A stretch of DNA of 64,000 bases from an uncultured Rhodospirillaceae bacterium. GTDB lineage: Bacteria; Pseudomonadota; Alphaproteobacteria; Dongiales; Dongiaceae. Shown in pieces: positions 35,962-43,683 of the stretch. The stretch's first letter is position 1. Every line of letters starts with the position of its first letter. The translations under genes and the position numbers were made by a program. A model generated the notes under the pieces. The model was not told the origin of the DNA, made no database searches, and saw only the letters and a program-made list of their open reading frames with translations. The stretch covers positions 74,257 to 138,256 of the forward strand of contig CADEFF010000001.1 in assembly GCA_902826565.1 (NCBI GenBank). The letters are read 5' to 3'.

Positions 35962-36684
35962 ATGCAGCTTCCCAAGGTCATCGGTCATCGCGGCGCGGCG
36001 GCTTCGGCGCCCGAGAACACGCTCGAATCCTTCCGGCGGGCGGCGCTGCTGGGCGCCGGCGGCATCGAGCTCGATGCGAAGCTCGCGGCGGACGGCACCG
36101 TCATCGTAATGCATGACGACCGCCTCGACCGCACCACCAGCGGCAAGGGTCCGGTCAGGGACGCTTCCTACCGCACCATCGCCGCGCTCGATGCCGGGCG
36201 ATGGTTCGGCGCGCGCTGGGCCGGCGCCCGCGTGCCGACCTTGCGGGCGGCGCTCGACGAGGCCCTGCGGCTCGGCCTTTTCCTCAATATCGAGATCAAG
36301 CCATGCCCGGGGCGCGACCGCGAGACGGCGGCCGCCATCGTGGCGCTCCTGCACAAGCACTGGCCGGCGGGCCGGCCGCTCCCGCTCCTCAGCAGCTTTT
36401 CCGTGGCGAGCCTCGAGGCGGCGCGCGATCTGGCGCCCGAGCTGCCGCGCGGGCTCCTCGTCTGGAACGATCCCGAGGCCTGGCGACGGGAAGCCGGGCG
36501 GCTCGGCCTCCGGACATTGCATTGCGCCCGCCAATACCTACCTTCGGACCTGCGGGCGGTTCGCGCGGCCGGGCTCGGCCTCGCGATCTACACGGTCAAC
36601 AGCCGCGCCGAGGCGAGCCGGTTGCTAAGGGCCGGCGCGGATAGCATCATCACCGACCGGCCCGATACGGTGCTGGCGGCATGA
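35962..36684 (+). CDS. Glycerophosphodiester phosphodiesterase
   Basis: GDPD TIM-barrel enzyme of 240 aa that hydrolyses glycerophosphodiesters to sn-glycerol 3-phosphate and an alcohol. The N-terminal GHRGAAASAPENTLESF carries the catalytic H-R and E-N motifs; ELDAKLAADGTVIVMHDDRLDRTT supplies the metal ligands and second catalytic His; NIEIKP follows. No signal peptide is seen, so it is cytoplasmic, of the UgpQ type. The next gene starts 28 nt downstream and could be co-transcribed, though no functional link is obvious. Confidence 0.92.
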   Translation: MQLPKVIGHRGAAASAPENTLESFRRAALLGAGGIELDAKLAADGTVIVMHDDRLDRTTSGKGPVRDASYRTIAALDAGRWFGARWAGARVPTLRAALDEALRLGLFLNIEIKPCPGRDRETAAAIVALLHKHWPAGRPLPLLSSFSVASLEAARDLAPELPRGLLVWNDPEAWRREAGRLGLRTLHCARQYLPSDLRAVRAAGLGLAIYTVNSRAEASRLLRAGADSIITDRPDTVLAA

Positions 36685-36712
36685 GTCGATCGCCGAACGG
36701 GAGACTCCAGGC

Positions 36713-38110
36713 TTGAAACCATTGCGACCCATCCTCGTCTCGGGCCGCGAGGTCCTGCCGCTGGTCGAAGGCGGGAAGGGCATCTCGATATCGAACGGCG
36801 AAAGCTCCGGCGCCTGGGCGGCGGCCGGCGGCGTCGGCACCTTCTCCGGCGTCAACGCCGATTCCTACGACGCCGACGGCAAGCTCGTCCCGCAGGTCTA
36901 TCGCGGGCGGACGCGGCGCGAGCGCCATGAGGAGCTGGTCGCCTTCGCGATCCAGGGCGGCATCCAGCAGGCGCGCATCGCGCATGAAAGCTCGAACGGC
37001 CTCGGCCGCATCCATATGAACGTGCTCTGGGAGATGGGCGCGTCGCAGCGCGTGCTGCATGGCGTGCTCGAGGGCGCGCGCGGCCTCATCCACGGCGTCA
37101 CCTGCGGCGCCGGCATGCCTTACAAGATCGCCGAGATCTGCGCCTCCTATGGCGTGCATTACTATCCGATCGTCTCCTCGGGCCGCGCCTTCCGCGCGCT
37201 CTGGAAGCGCGCCTATCACCGCTTCCCCAACCTGCTCGGCGGCGTGGTCTACGAGGATCCGTGGCTCGCCGGCGGCCATAACGGCCTTTCCAACAGCGAG
37301 GATCCGCTGAAGCCCGGCGCGCCCATGCCGCGTGTCGTCGAGCTGCGCGCGGCGATGAAGGAGTTCGGCCTCGGCGAGACGCCGATCTTCATGGCGGGCG
37401 GCGTCTGGTGCCTCCGGGAATGGGAGGACTGGCTCGACAATCCGGAGGTCGGGCCGATCGCGTTCCAGTTCGGCACGCGGCCGCTGCTCACGCAGGAGAG
37501 CCCGATCTCGGACGCGTGGAAGCGCCGGCTGCTGGCGCTGAAGGAGGGCGATGTCTTCCTCAACCGCTTCAGCCCGACCGGCTTCTATTCCTCGGCGGTG
37601 AGCAATCCCTTCCTCGACGAGCTCAAGGAGCGCTCGGACCGCCAGGTCGCCTATTCGACGGCGCCGGTCGGCGAGCATGTCTGGCCCTTCCCCGTAGGCG
37701 CGCGCCGCCGGCTCGTCTATCTGACCGCGGCGGACAAGCTCAATGCGGTCGAATGGGTCGAGCATGGCTTCACCGAGGCGCTGCGCACGCCGGACTCGAC
37801 GCTGATCTTCGTCACCCAGGACAAGGCGAACGAGATCCGCGAGGATCAGATCAACTGCATGGGCTGCCTTTCCGCCTGTCGCTTCTCGAACTGGGCGGAG
37901 ACCGAGGAAGGCAGCACCGGCAAGAAGGCGGATCCGCGCTCCTACTGCATCCAGAAGACGCTGCAGACCATCAGCCACTCCGAGGATACGGAGCACAATC
38001 TGATGTTTGCCGGCCACAACGCCTTCCGCTTCAAAGACGATCCCTTCTACGCCAACGGCTATATCCCGACGGTGCGGGAGCTGGTGGGGCGGCTGGAAAC
38101 CGGCGATTAG
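36713..38110 (+). CDS. Nitronate monooxygenase-like flavin oxidoreductase with C-terminal cysteine cluster
   Basis: FMN-dependent TIM-barrel protein of 465 aa in the NMO/FabK/YrpB superfamily. The barrel contains VTCGAGMPYKIAEIC, YPIVSSGRAF, IFMAGGVWC and FGTRPLLTQES. Beyond the barrel, a C-terminal tail has C382-x2-C385-x3-C389 and C412 (INCMGCLSACRF...SYC). This resembles the [4Fe-4S] motif of 2,4-dienoyl-CoA reductase-type Old Yellow Enzymes, with a longer last spacer. The start is TTG 36713 behind GGGAGA. The substrate is unknown; it lies just before irr. Confidence 0.8.
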   Translation: MKPLRPILVSGREVLPLVEGGKGISISNGESSGAWAAAGGVGTFSGVNADSYDADGKLVPQVYRGRTRRERHEELVAFAIQGGIQQARIAHESSNGLGRIHMNVLWEMGASQRVLHGVLEGARGLIHGVTCGAGMPYKIAEICASYGVHYYPIVSSGRAFRALWKRAYHRFPNLLGGVVYEDPWLAGGHNGLSNSEDPLKPGAPMPRVVELRAAMKEFGLGETPIFMAGGVWCLREWEDWLDNPEVGPIAFQFGTRPLLTQESPISDAWKRRLLALKEGDVFLNRFSPTGFYSSAVSNPFLDELKERSDRQVAYSTAPVGEHVWPFPVGARRRLVYLTAADKLNAVEWVEHGFTEALRTPDSTLIFVTQDKANEIREDQINCMGCLSACRFSNWAETEEGSTGKKADPRSYCIQKTLQTISHSEDTEHNLMFAGHNAFRFKDDPFYANGYIPTVRELVGRLETGD

Positions 38111-38129
38111 GGCCGGATTCCGGGTCCGC

Positions 38130-38158
38130 TTGACTCTTTTTTATAGCAATTCCAAAAT
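38130..38158 (+). promoter_or_regulatory. irr promoter
   Basis: TTGACT (38130-38135) and CAAAAT (38153-38158) are 17 bp apart in a locally AT-rich stretch. Transcription would start near 38165, about 42 nt before the irr ATG. An Irr-box-like palindrome overlaps the spacer and -10. Confidence 0.55.
38140..38156 (+). promoter_or_regulatory. Irr-box (ICE)-like palindrome at irr
   Basis: TTTATAG-CAA-TTCCAAA matches the iron control element TTTAGAA-N3-TTCTAAA at 5 of 7 and 6 of 7 half-site positions with the expected 3-nt spacer. It covers the irr spacer and -10, so binding would block transcription. The same spacing occurs at the rubrerythrin promoter. Degenerate match, judged by eye. Confidence 0.4.
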
Positions 38159-38206
38159 GCGCTCCCAGATATCCGCTACAGGCTGAACCGGGAAAACGCA
38201 GGACCC

Positions 38207-38626
38207 ATGACGGGAACGCGCCCCTTTGCGCCGCTGGTCGATCGGTTGAAGCAGGCAGGCTTGCGCCCCACCCGCCAGCGCCTGGCGCTGGCGAAGCTGC
38301 TCTTCGATCCGGGCCATCGCCATGTGACGGCCGAGCAGCTCCATGTCGAGGCGCAAGGCGCCAATGTCCGCGTCTCGCTCGCCACGATCTACAACACGCT
38401 CCATCAGTTCACCGCGCAGGGCCTGCTGCGCGAAGTGGTGGTCGAGGCCGGGCGCAGCTACTTCGACACCAACACCGGCGATCATCATCACTTCTATTTC
38501 CAGGAGACCGGCGAGCTGCAGGATGTCTGCGGCAGCGACGTCGAGGTCACGCGTCTGCCTGCGCCGCCGGACGGTCAGCGCCTCGCGCGCGTCGATGTGG
38601 TGATCCGTCTCGCCCCGCGTCGCTGA
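38207..38626 (+). CDS. irr: Iron response regulator Irr (Fur family)
   Basis: Fur-superfamily regulator of 139 aa that in Rhizobiales senses heme status and controls iron-rich and iron-storage functions when iron is low. N-terminal winged helix: GLRPTRQRLALAKLLF and SLATIYNTLHQFTAQGLL. Metal/heme region: TNTGDHHHFYFQETGEL, whose HHH is the Irr signature. No C-terminal CxxC zinc site. The N-terminal heme-regulatory Cys-Pro motif of Bradyrhizobium Irr is absent, as in many Irr proteins. It stands directly before the rubrerythrin operon. Confidence 0.92.
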   Translation: MTGTRPFAPLVDRLKQAGLRPTRQRLALAKLLFDPGHRHVTAEQLHVEAQGANVRVSLATIYNTLHQFTAQGLLREVVVEAGRSYFDTNTGDHHHFYFQETGELQDVCGSDVEVTRLPAPPDGQRLARVDVVIRLAPRR

Positions 38627-38652
38627 CGCGCCAGTCGCGAACCCTTCGCAAC

Positions 38653-38669
38653 ATTAGAATCGCTCTAGA
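38653..38669 (+). promoter_or_regulatory. Irr-box (ICE)-like palindrome at the rubrerythrin operon
   Basis: ATTAGAA-TCG-CTCTAGA matches TTTAGAA-N3-TTCTAAA at 6 of 7 and 5 of 7 positions with the right 3-nt spacer. It overlaps a possible -35 (TAGACA, 38666-38671) that stands 17 bp before TTAGAT (38689-38694). Irr bound here should repress the operon under low iron. Irr control of iron-storage and rubrerythrin-like genes is known in alphaproteobacteria; this site is a prediction. Confidence 0.5.
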
Positions 38670-38774
38670 CAACCCTGTAATGGCGTTGTTAGATAAGCCT
38701 ATCGGCCGACCCGATGCGGCAGGCCGATCGCCGCATCCGCCGATGCGTTCCCGCTAGCAGGAGGAGCAGCCCCC

Positions 38775-39194
38775 ATGTCGAAACTCAAAGGATCGAAGAC
38801 GGAAGGCAATCTGAAAGCCGCCTTTGCCGGTGAGAGCCAGGCGAACCGTCGCTATCTCTATTTCGCGCAAAAGGCCGACGTCGAAGGCTACAACGACGTG
38901 TCGGCGGTGTTCCGCTCGACCGCGGAAGGCGAGACCGGCCACGCGCACGGCCATCTCGAATATCTGGAATCGGTCGGCGATCCGGCGACCGGCCTCCCGA
39001 TCGGTTCGACCTCGCAGAATCTGAAGGCGGCGATCGCCGGCGAGACGCACGAATACACCGACATGTATCCGGGCATGGCGCGCGCCGCGCGCGACGAAGG
39101 CTTCGACGAGATCGCCGACTGGTTCGAGACGCTCGCCAAGGCCGAGAAGTCGCATGCCGGCCGCTTCCAGAAGGCGCTCGACACGCTGAGCTGA
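38775..39194 (+). CDS. Rubrerythrin, di-iron domain only
   Basis: Four-helix di-iron protein of 139 aa, a peroxide-reducing enzyme. Iron ligands are visible as E20 ([12 protein letters not shown]), E53 and H56 (EGETGH), E90/E93 (GETHEY) and E124/H127 (AEKSH). The C-terminal rubredoxin domain of classical rubrerythrin is missing, so electrons must come from another protein. It begins at ATG 38775 behind AGGAGGAG. It is the first gene of an operon-like group with the CCG Fe-S protein and DUF3501, and an Irr-box-like site sits upstream. Confidence 0.94.
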   Translation: MSKLKGSKTEGNLKAAFAGESQANRRYLYFAQKADVEGYNDVSAVFRSTAEGETGHAHGHLEYLESVGDPATGLPIGSTSQNLKAAIAGETHEYTDMYPGMARAARDEGFDEIADWFETLAKAEKSHAGRFQKALDTLS

Positions 39195-39218
39195 GGCTCG
39201 CCCGCCAGACGGCTCCCG

Positions 39219-39242
39219 CCCCGGCGGCCTCTGCCGCCGGGG
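39219..39242 (+). promoter_or_regulatory. Strong hairpin between rubrerythrin and CCG genes
   Basis: CCCCGGCGGC (39219-39228) and GCCGCCGGGG (39233-39242) form a perfect 10-bp stem with a CTCT loop, about 25 nt after the rubrerythrin stop. No T-run follows. It may shield the rubrerythrin message from 3' decay and give lower expression of the downstream genes, as in operons with unequal protein needs. Confidence 0.6.
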
Positions 39243-39316
39243 TCCGCCGTCCGGTTCCCGACGCCCTCCCCAAGACGCCGACGCCTTCCCGGCATCGGCT
39301 CCCGAGGATTTGCGGC

Positions 39317-40654
39317 ATGAGAGAAGGCAGTCTCGAAGCGCCGACGCGCCACCCGATCGATTGGCGCAATCCGGACTTCGTCGATCCCGAGAAGCTCGAC
39401 CGGGAGCTGCATCGGGTGTTCGACATCTGTCACGGCTGCCGCCGCTGCTTCAATCTCTGCGACAGTTTCCCCCGGCTCTTCGATCTCGTCGACAATTCGC
39501 CGACCGGCGAGCTCGACGGCGTGAAGCGCGAGGACTTCAAGCAGGTGGTCGATGCCTGCACTCTCTGCGACCTCTGCTTCATGACGAAATGTCCCTATGT
39601 GCCGCCGCACGAGTTCAACCTCGATTTCCCGCACCTGATGCTGCGCGCCCGCATGGCGGAGCGTGCGCAGGGGAAGGTCGAGAGGATCCGCGACGAGCTC
39701 GGCAAGACCGATCGCAACGCCGCGCTCGCGCGGCCGGTGGCGCCGCTCGCCAACTGGGCGAGCGATACCGGCAACCACCTCACCCGCCCGATCCTGGAGA
39801 AGGTCGCGGGCATCGACCGCAACGCGGCCCTGCCCAAGTTCCACGGCAAGACCTTCGTCGCCCGCGCGAAAAGCGAGGCGCCGGCGGTCGACCGCGCGGC
39901 GCCGGCCTTCGGCCGCAAGGCCGTGCTCTATGCGACCTGCTTCGTGAACTACCACAACCCCGCGATCGGCCAGGCGACGCGCGCGGTGCTGGCGAAGAAC
40001 GGCGTCGAGACCGAGGTGCTCTATCCCGCCTGCTGCGGCATGCCGCAGATGGAGCAGGGCGATATCGCGACCGTGGCGAAGCGGGCCGAGACCGTATCCC
40101 GGGCGCTGCTGCCCTGGATCGAGAAGGGCTATGACGTGATCGCGCTCGTGCCCTCCTGCGCCCTGATGCTGAAATTCGAATGGCCGCTGATCCTGCCCGA
40201 GGACGCGACGGTGAAGCGGCTCGCCAACGCGACCTTCGACGCGAGCGAATATGTCGTCGACATCGCCAAACGCGAGGGGCTGGCGCCGGGGCTGAAGCCG
40301 CTCGAAGGCGGCGTCGCGCTTCATATCGCCTGCCATGCCCGCGCCCAGAACATGGGCCAGAAGGCGACCGAGATGCTGAAGCTCATCCCGGAGGCCGATC
40401 TCGCCGTGATCGAGCGCTGCTCGGGCCATGGCGGGTCCTGGGGCGTGATGAAGGGGAATTTCGAGACGGCGCTGAAGGTCGGCAAGCCGGTGGCGCGGAG
40501 CGCCGCCAACAGCGGCAAGCGGAGCCTCGCCTCGGAATGCCCGCTCGCCGCGGTCCATATCCTGCAGGGCGTCGAGCGGCTCGGCGCGGAGACGCCGGAT
40601 TTCGGCACGCCCGCCCATCCGATCGAGCTCATGGCCCGCGCCTACGGGCTCTGA
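39317..40654 (+). CDS. CCG-domain Fe-S protein (GlpC/heterodisulfide reductase-like)
   Basis: Protein of 445 aa with two N-terminal [4Fe-4S] motifs: C38-x2-C41-x2-C44-x3-C48 and C81-x2-C84-x2-C87-x4-C92. Two C-terminal CCG-type segments follow ([29 protein letters not shown]). This is the layout of GlpC and heterodisulfide-reductase D-like subunits, which pass electrons between flavoproteins, thiols or quinones. No flavin partner such as GlpA is nearby. Placed between a rubrerythrin lacking its rubredoxin domain and DUF3501, it is a plausible electron donor. The second cluster motif has one extra residue (x4) before its last Cys. Confidence 0.88.
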   Translation: MREGSLEAPTRHPIDWRNPDFVDPEKLDRELHRVFDICHGCRRCFNLCDSFPRLFDLVDNSPTGELDGVKREDFKQVVDACTLCDLCFMTKCPYVPPHEFNLDFPHLMLRARMAERAQGKVERIRDELGKTDRNAALARPVAPLANWASDTGNHLTRPILEKVAGIDRNAALPKFHGKTFVARAKSEAPAVDRAAPAFGRKAVLYATCFVNYHNPAIGQATRAVLAKNGVETEVLYPACCGMPQMEQGDIATVAKRAETVSRALLPWIEKGYDVIALVPSCALMLKFEWPLILPEDATVKRLANATFDASEYVVDIAKREGLAPGLKPLEGGVALHIACHARAQNMGQKATEMLKLIPEADLAVIERCSGHGGSWGVMKGNFETALKVGKPVARSAANSGKRSLASECPLAAVHILQGVERLGAETPDFGTPAHPIELMARAYGL

Positions 40655-40674
40655 CCCATCCGGAAGGAGATCGC

Positions 40675-41268
40675 ATGACCGCAAGCAAGCGCGAGATCAC
40701 GCCGGACGATCTCATCAGCCTCGAGGCCTATACCCGGATCCGCAAGGAGCACCGCGCGGCGCTGGTCGCGCGCAAGCGCCAGCGCCGGCTCGAGGTCGGC
40801 CCGGTCGCCAGCATCCATTTCGAGAACTACGACAGCATGTGGTTCCAGGTGCAGGAGATGCTCTATATCGAGCGCGGCGGCGAGGCGCAGATCGCGGGCG
40901 AGCTCGCGGCCTATAATCCGCTCATTCCCCAGGGGCGCGAGCTGGTGGCGACCATCCTCTTCGAGATCGAGGATCCGGATCGCCGCAAGCGGATGCTGGC
41001 GAAGCTCGGCGGCATCGAGAACAACGCCTTCATCGAGATCGGCGGCGAGCGCATCCGCGGCGTGGCGGAAGAGGACCAGGAGCGCAGCACGGCCGAGGGC
41101 AAGGCGTCCTCCGTGCAGTTCGTCCATTTCCCCTTCACCGAGGCGCAGGTCGCGGCCTTCCGCCGGCCGGAGGCCAGGATCGCGGTCGGCTTCGACCATC
41201 CGAACTACGGCCATCTGAGCGCGATGCCGGAGAGCGTCCGCCAGGCGCTCGCCGAGGATTTCGACTGA
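40675..41268 (+). CDS. DUF3501 family protein
   Basis: Soluble protein of 197 aa with no signal peptide or membrane segment. Family motifs are [19 protein letters not shown] near the start, [18 protein letters not shown], and [19 protein letters not shown] at the end. DUF3501 has no assigned function; I recognise its repeated pairing with rubrerythrin and a CCG Fe-S protein. Here it follows the Fe-S gene by 20 nt with a good AAGGAG site, so all three are probably made together. It has no cysteines, so it is not itself a cluster or thiol carrier. Confidence 0.85.
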   Translation: MTASKREITPDDLISLEAYTRIRKEHRAALVARKRQRRLEVGPVASIHFENYDSMWFQVQEMLYIERGGEAQIAGELAAYNPLIPQGRELVATILFEIEDPDRRKRMLAKLGGIENNAFIEIGGERIRGVAEEDQERSTAEGKASSVQFVHFPFTEAQVAAFRRPEARIAVGFDHPNYGHLSAMPESVRQALAEDFD

Positions 41269-41283
41269 AACCCGATTGCCGGC

Positions 41284-41847
41284 CTAAACGGTGATGGCAC
41301 CTCGCGCTTCGCGCGCGGCAAACGCGTCGAGCGCCTCCGGATCGCGCAGCGTCTCGATCGCCTTGCCGCCTTCGAGGGCGTCGAGCGCGCGCAGGAGCCG
41401 CGGCCGGATCTGGCGGTGATACTCCCAGATGAAGGGATAGATCGTCTCGAGCGCCGGCAGGGTCACGCCGTCGCCGCGCTCGGCGCTGCCGTCGCCGCGC
41501 TTCGCCGCCCAGAGGAAATTGAGCCAGACCGGCGGATCGATATGCACGATGAGGTCGGCGGCGGCGAGCCGGTCCCGGATCGTGCCCCAGACGCCGATGC
41601 CGTCGATCACCCAGGCGGGCTCCGCCACGAGCCCCGCATGGAACGCCTTGAGGTCCGCGCGCTTGGCGATGCCCCACTCCTTGGAGAACTGGAAGCGGTC
41701 GAGCTCGCGATAGGGCAGCTTCCGCGCCGCGGCCATGACGCGGGCGAGGCGCGACTTGCCGCCGGCGATATTGCCGATCAGGGCGATGCGCCGCGCGGCG
41801 GGATGCGGGATCGTTCCGCTTCCTGGCGAGGGCTCCGCGCCGCTCAG
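41284..41847 (-). CDS. P-loop nucleoside/shikimate-kinase-like protein, apparent CTG start
   Basis: Adenylate-kinase-like P-loop protein. The Walker A motif GNIAGGKS, with RRIALI before it, lies upstream of the first ATG (41736), so a protein starting there would lack its nucleotide site. No ATG, GTG or TTG exists in frame between the preceding TGA and the P-loop. The only plausible start is CTG at 41847, which overlaps the upstream SH3 gene's stop as CTGA, parallel to the ATGA and GTGA overlaps nearby. This gives 187 aa. Later features are DGIGVWGTIRDRL and VHIDPPVWLNFLW. The substrate is unknown. Confidence 0.7.
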   Translation of the reverse strand: MSGAEPSPGSGTIPHPAARRIALIGNIAGGKSRLARVMAAARKLPYRELDRFQFSKEWGIAKRADLKAFHAGLVAEPAWVIDGIGVWGTIRDRLAAADLIVHIDPPVWLNFLWAAKRGDGSAERGDGVTLPALETIYPFIWEYHRQIRPRLLRALDALEGGKAIETLRDPEALDAFAAREARGAITV

Positions 41848-42380
41848 AAGGTTTCTTCCGGCAGCACGCCGAAGATCCTGCTGCGCTCAACCCAGCCGCG
41901 ATAGCCCTGCACGTCGGCCCGGCACCAGGCCGGTCCGCATTCCAGGAGATCGCCGATCACCCCGGGCGAGAGCCGCGCCGCGGGATGCGCGCCATGGTCC
42001 GGCGCGAGGCGCATCTCGTAGACCTCGGGCGAGGTCACGAGGAAGCTGCGCTTGCCGTCGAGCATGCTCTGATGCACCCAGCCCTCGCTGCCTTCCCAGT
42101 CGCGGATCTTGCGCCAGGTGTCGAATTCCTCGACCACCTCGACCGGCATCGCCTTGCGCTTGTAGATCCATTCGATCGGATAGGTGAGGCCCGGCCCGGT
42201 GCGCAGATTGACCTCGTTCGAGCGGAGCGAGACGAAGCGCGGAATGGGCAGGCCCGAGGGATTGGCGGCGCTTGTCTCCGCCTCCACGTAACCGACGCCG
42301 AAGAGAAGGAAGCCGGCCATGAAGGCCGCCATGGCGATACGCAGCCTTTTGGTTCCCACACTGTTTCCCCTGGTGATCAT
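41844..42380 (-). CDS. Secreted SH3-domain protein
   Basis: Protein of 178 aa with an N-terminal signal sequence (RIAMAAFMAGFLLFGVGYVEA) and a bacterial SH3 domain of the alphaproteobacterial type: VSLRSNEVNLRTGPGLTYPI, WIYKRKAMPVEVVEEFDTWRKIRDWEGSEGWVHQSML, and a second SH3-like half ending GYRGWVERSRIFGVL. Such proteins are thought to bind peptidoglycan. It is divergent from the hydroxyacid dehydrogenase and appears to be translationally coupled to the P-loop kinase downstream. Confidence 0.88.
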   Translation of the reverse strand: MITRGNSVGTKRLRIAMAAFMAGFLLFGVGYVEAETSAANPSGLPIPRFVSLRSNEVNLRTGPGLTYPIEWIYKRKAMPVEVVEEFDTWRKIRDWEGSEGWVHQSMLDGKRSFLVTSPEVYEMRLAPDHGAHPAARLSPGVIGDLLECGPAWCRADVQGYRGWVERSRIFGVLPEETF

Positions 42381-42676
42381 TGTCTTGCGCCCGCGGGCCG
42401 TCGCGACTTGCGGGCCGAATCGCGCCCGAAAGCTTCCTGCCGATGCGCCGCCCGGTCAAGCCGCGCGACGCCTGCCGCCCCGATCGGGACCGTCCCGTCC
42501 TGCGGCATGGCCGCGCGGCGGCCGCGTCGAAAGCGCCGGCGGGAGCGGCCTCGCTGGACAAGCCGCGGTGCTTCTTGCTATGGCAGGACCAAGAACTGGG
42601 AGACACCCGGCGTCCTGTCTGGCCGCCGGCTTGCCAAAAAAAACCGGCTTCACGCCGCGGGTCCGGGACGGTTTCG

Positions 42677-43660
42677 ATGCCCATAAAACCGATCGTCGTC
42701 GTCACGCGCAAGCTGCCCGATCCGATCGAGACGCGGATGATGGAGCTGTTCTCCTGCCGCCTCAATCACGACGACCATCCGCTGGGCCAGGCCGAGCTGG
42801 TCGAGGCGGTGAAGACCGCCGACGTGCTGGTGCCGACGGTGACCGACCGCATCGACGCCGCCGTGCTGAGCCAGGCGGGGCCGAAGCTGAAGCTGATCGC
42901 CTCTTTCGGCACCGGCGTCGACCATATCGATCTCGCGACTGCGCGCCAGCGCGCCATCACCGTCACCAACACGCCGGGCGTGCTGACCGAGGATACCGCC
43001 GACATGACCATGGCGCTGATCCTCGCCGTGCCGCGGCGCCTCGCGGAGGGCGAGCGGCTGGTGCGCGCCGGCGCCTGGAAGGGCTGGGGGCCGACCACCA
43101 TGCTCGGCCACCGCATCTGGGGCAAGCGGCTCGGCATCATCGGCATGGGCCGCATCGGAACGGCCGTCGCGCGGCGCGCCCGCGGCTTCGGCGTCGCGGT
43201 CCACTACCACAACCGGCGGCGCGTCCATGCCGAGCTCGAGGCCGAGCTCGAGGCGACCTACTGGGAAAGCCTCGACCAGATGCTGGCGCGGATGGACATC
43301 ATCTCGATCAACTGCCCGCACACGCCCGCGACCTACCACCTGCTTTCGGCGCGCCGCCTCGCGCTGCTGCAGAAGCACGCCTATATCGTCAACACCTCGC
43401 GCGGCGAAGTGGTGGACGAAAGCGCGCTCACCCGGATGCTCGGGCGCGGCGAGATCGCCGGCGCCGGGCTCGACGTGTTCGAGCACGAGCCCGCGGTCAA
43501 TCCGAAGCTGCTCAAGCTCGACAACGTCGTGCTGCTGCCGCATATGGGATCGGCCACCATCGAGGGCCGCATCGACATGGGCGAGAAGGTCATCATCAAC
43601 ATCAAGACCTTCGCCGACGGCCACAAGCCGCCGGACCGCGTGCTCGAAACGATGTTCTGA
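42677..43660 (+). CDS. D-2-hydroxyacid dehydrogenase (glyoxylate/hydroxypyruvate reductase-like)
   Basis: NAD(P)-dependent dehydrogenase of 327 aa. The Rossmann motif is GIIGMGRIGTAVARRARGFG; catalytic residues are the Arg in NTSRGEVVDE, the Glu in FEHEPAVNP and the His in LPHMGSAT. It most resembles D-glycerate dehydrogenases acting on glyoxylate or hydroxypyruvate. The start at ATG 42677 gives MPIKPIVVVTRKLPDP; the longer open frame upstream is not coding by similarity. It is convergent with moeB, 23 bp apart, and the 296-bp gap to the divergent SH3 gene holds no other gene that I see. Confidence 0.9.
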   Translation: MPIKPIVVVTRKLPDPIETRMMELFSCRLNHDDHPLGQAELVEAVKTADVLVPTVTDRIDAAVLSQAGPKLKLIASFGTGVDHIDLATARQRAITVTNTPGVLTEDTADMTMALILAVPRRLAEGERLVRAGAWKGWGPTTMLGHRIWGKRLGIIGMGRIGTAVARRARGFGVAVHYHNRRRVHAELEAELEATYWESLDQMLARMDIISINCPHTPATYHLLSARRLALLQKHAYIVNTSRGEVVDESALTRMLGRGEIAGAGLDVFEHEPAVNPKLLKLDNVVLLPHMGSATIEGRIDMGEKVIINIKTFADGHKPPDRVLETMF

Positions 43661-43683
43661 ACGGACGGTTCTGCGGGCTCGGC

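Noticed and set aside
33418..36534. 1038-codon minus-strand open frame across rpsO-pnp-ugpQ
   Set aside because: Spans three well-recognised plus-strand genes; composition is the His/Asp/Arg/Leu-rich pattern of antisense translation.
41135..41890. Alternative minus-strand frame over the P-loop kinase
   Set aside because: Different frame with an Arg-rich translation; it lacks GNIAGGKS, which belongs to the frame ending at 41284.
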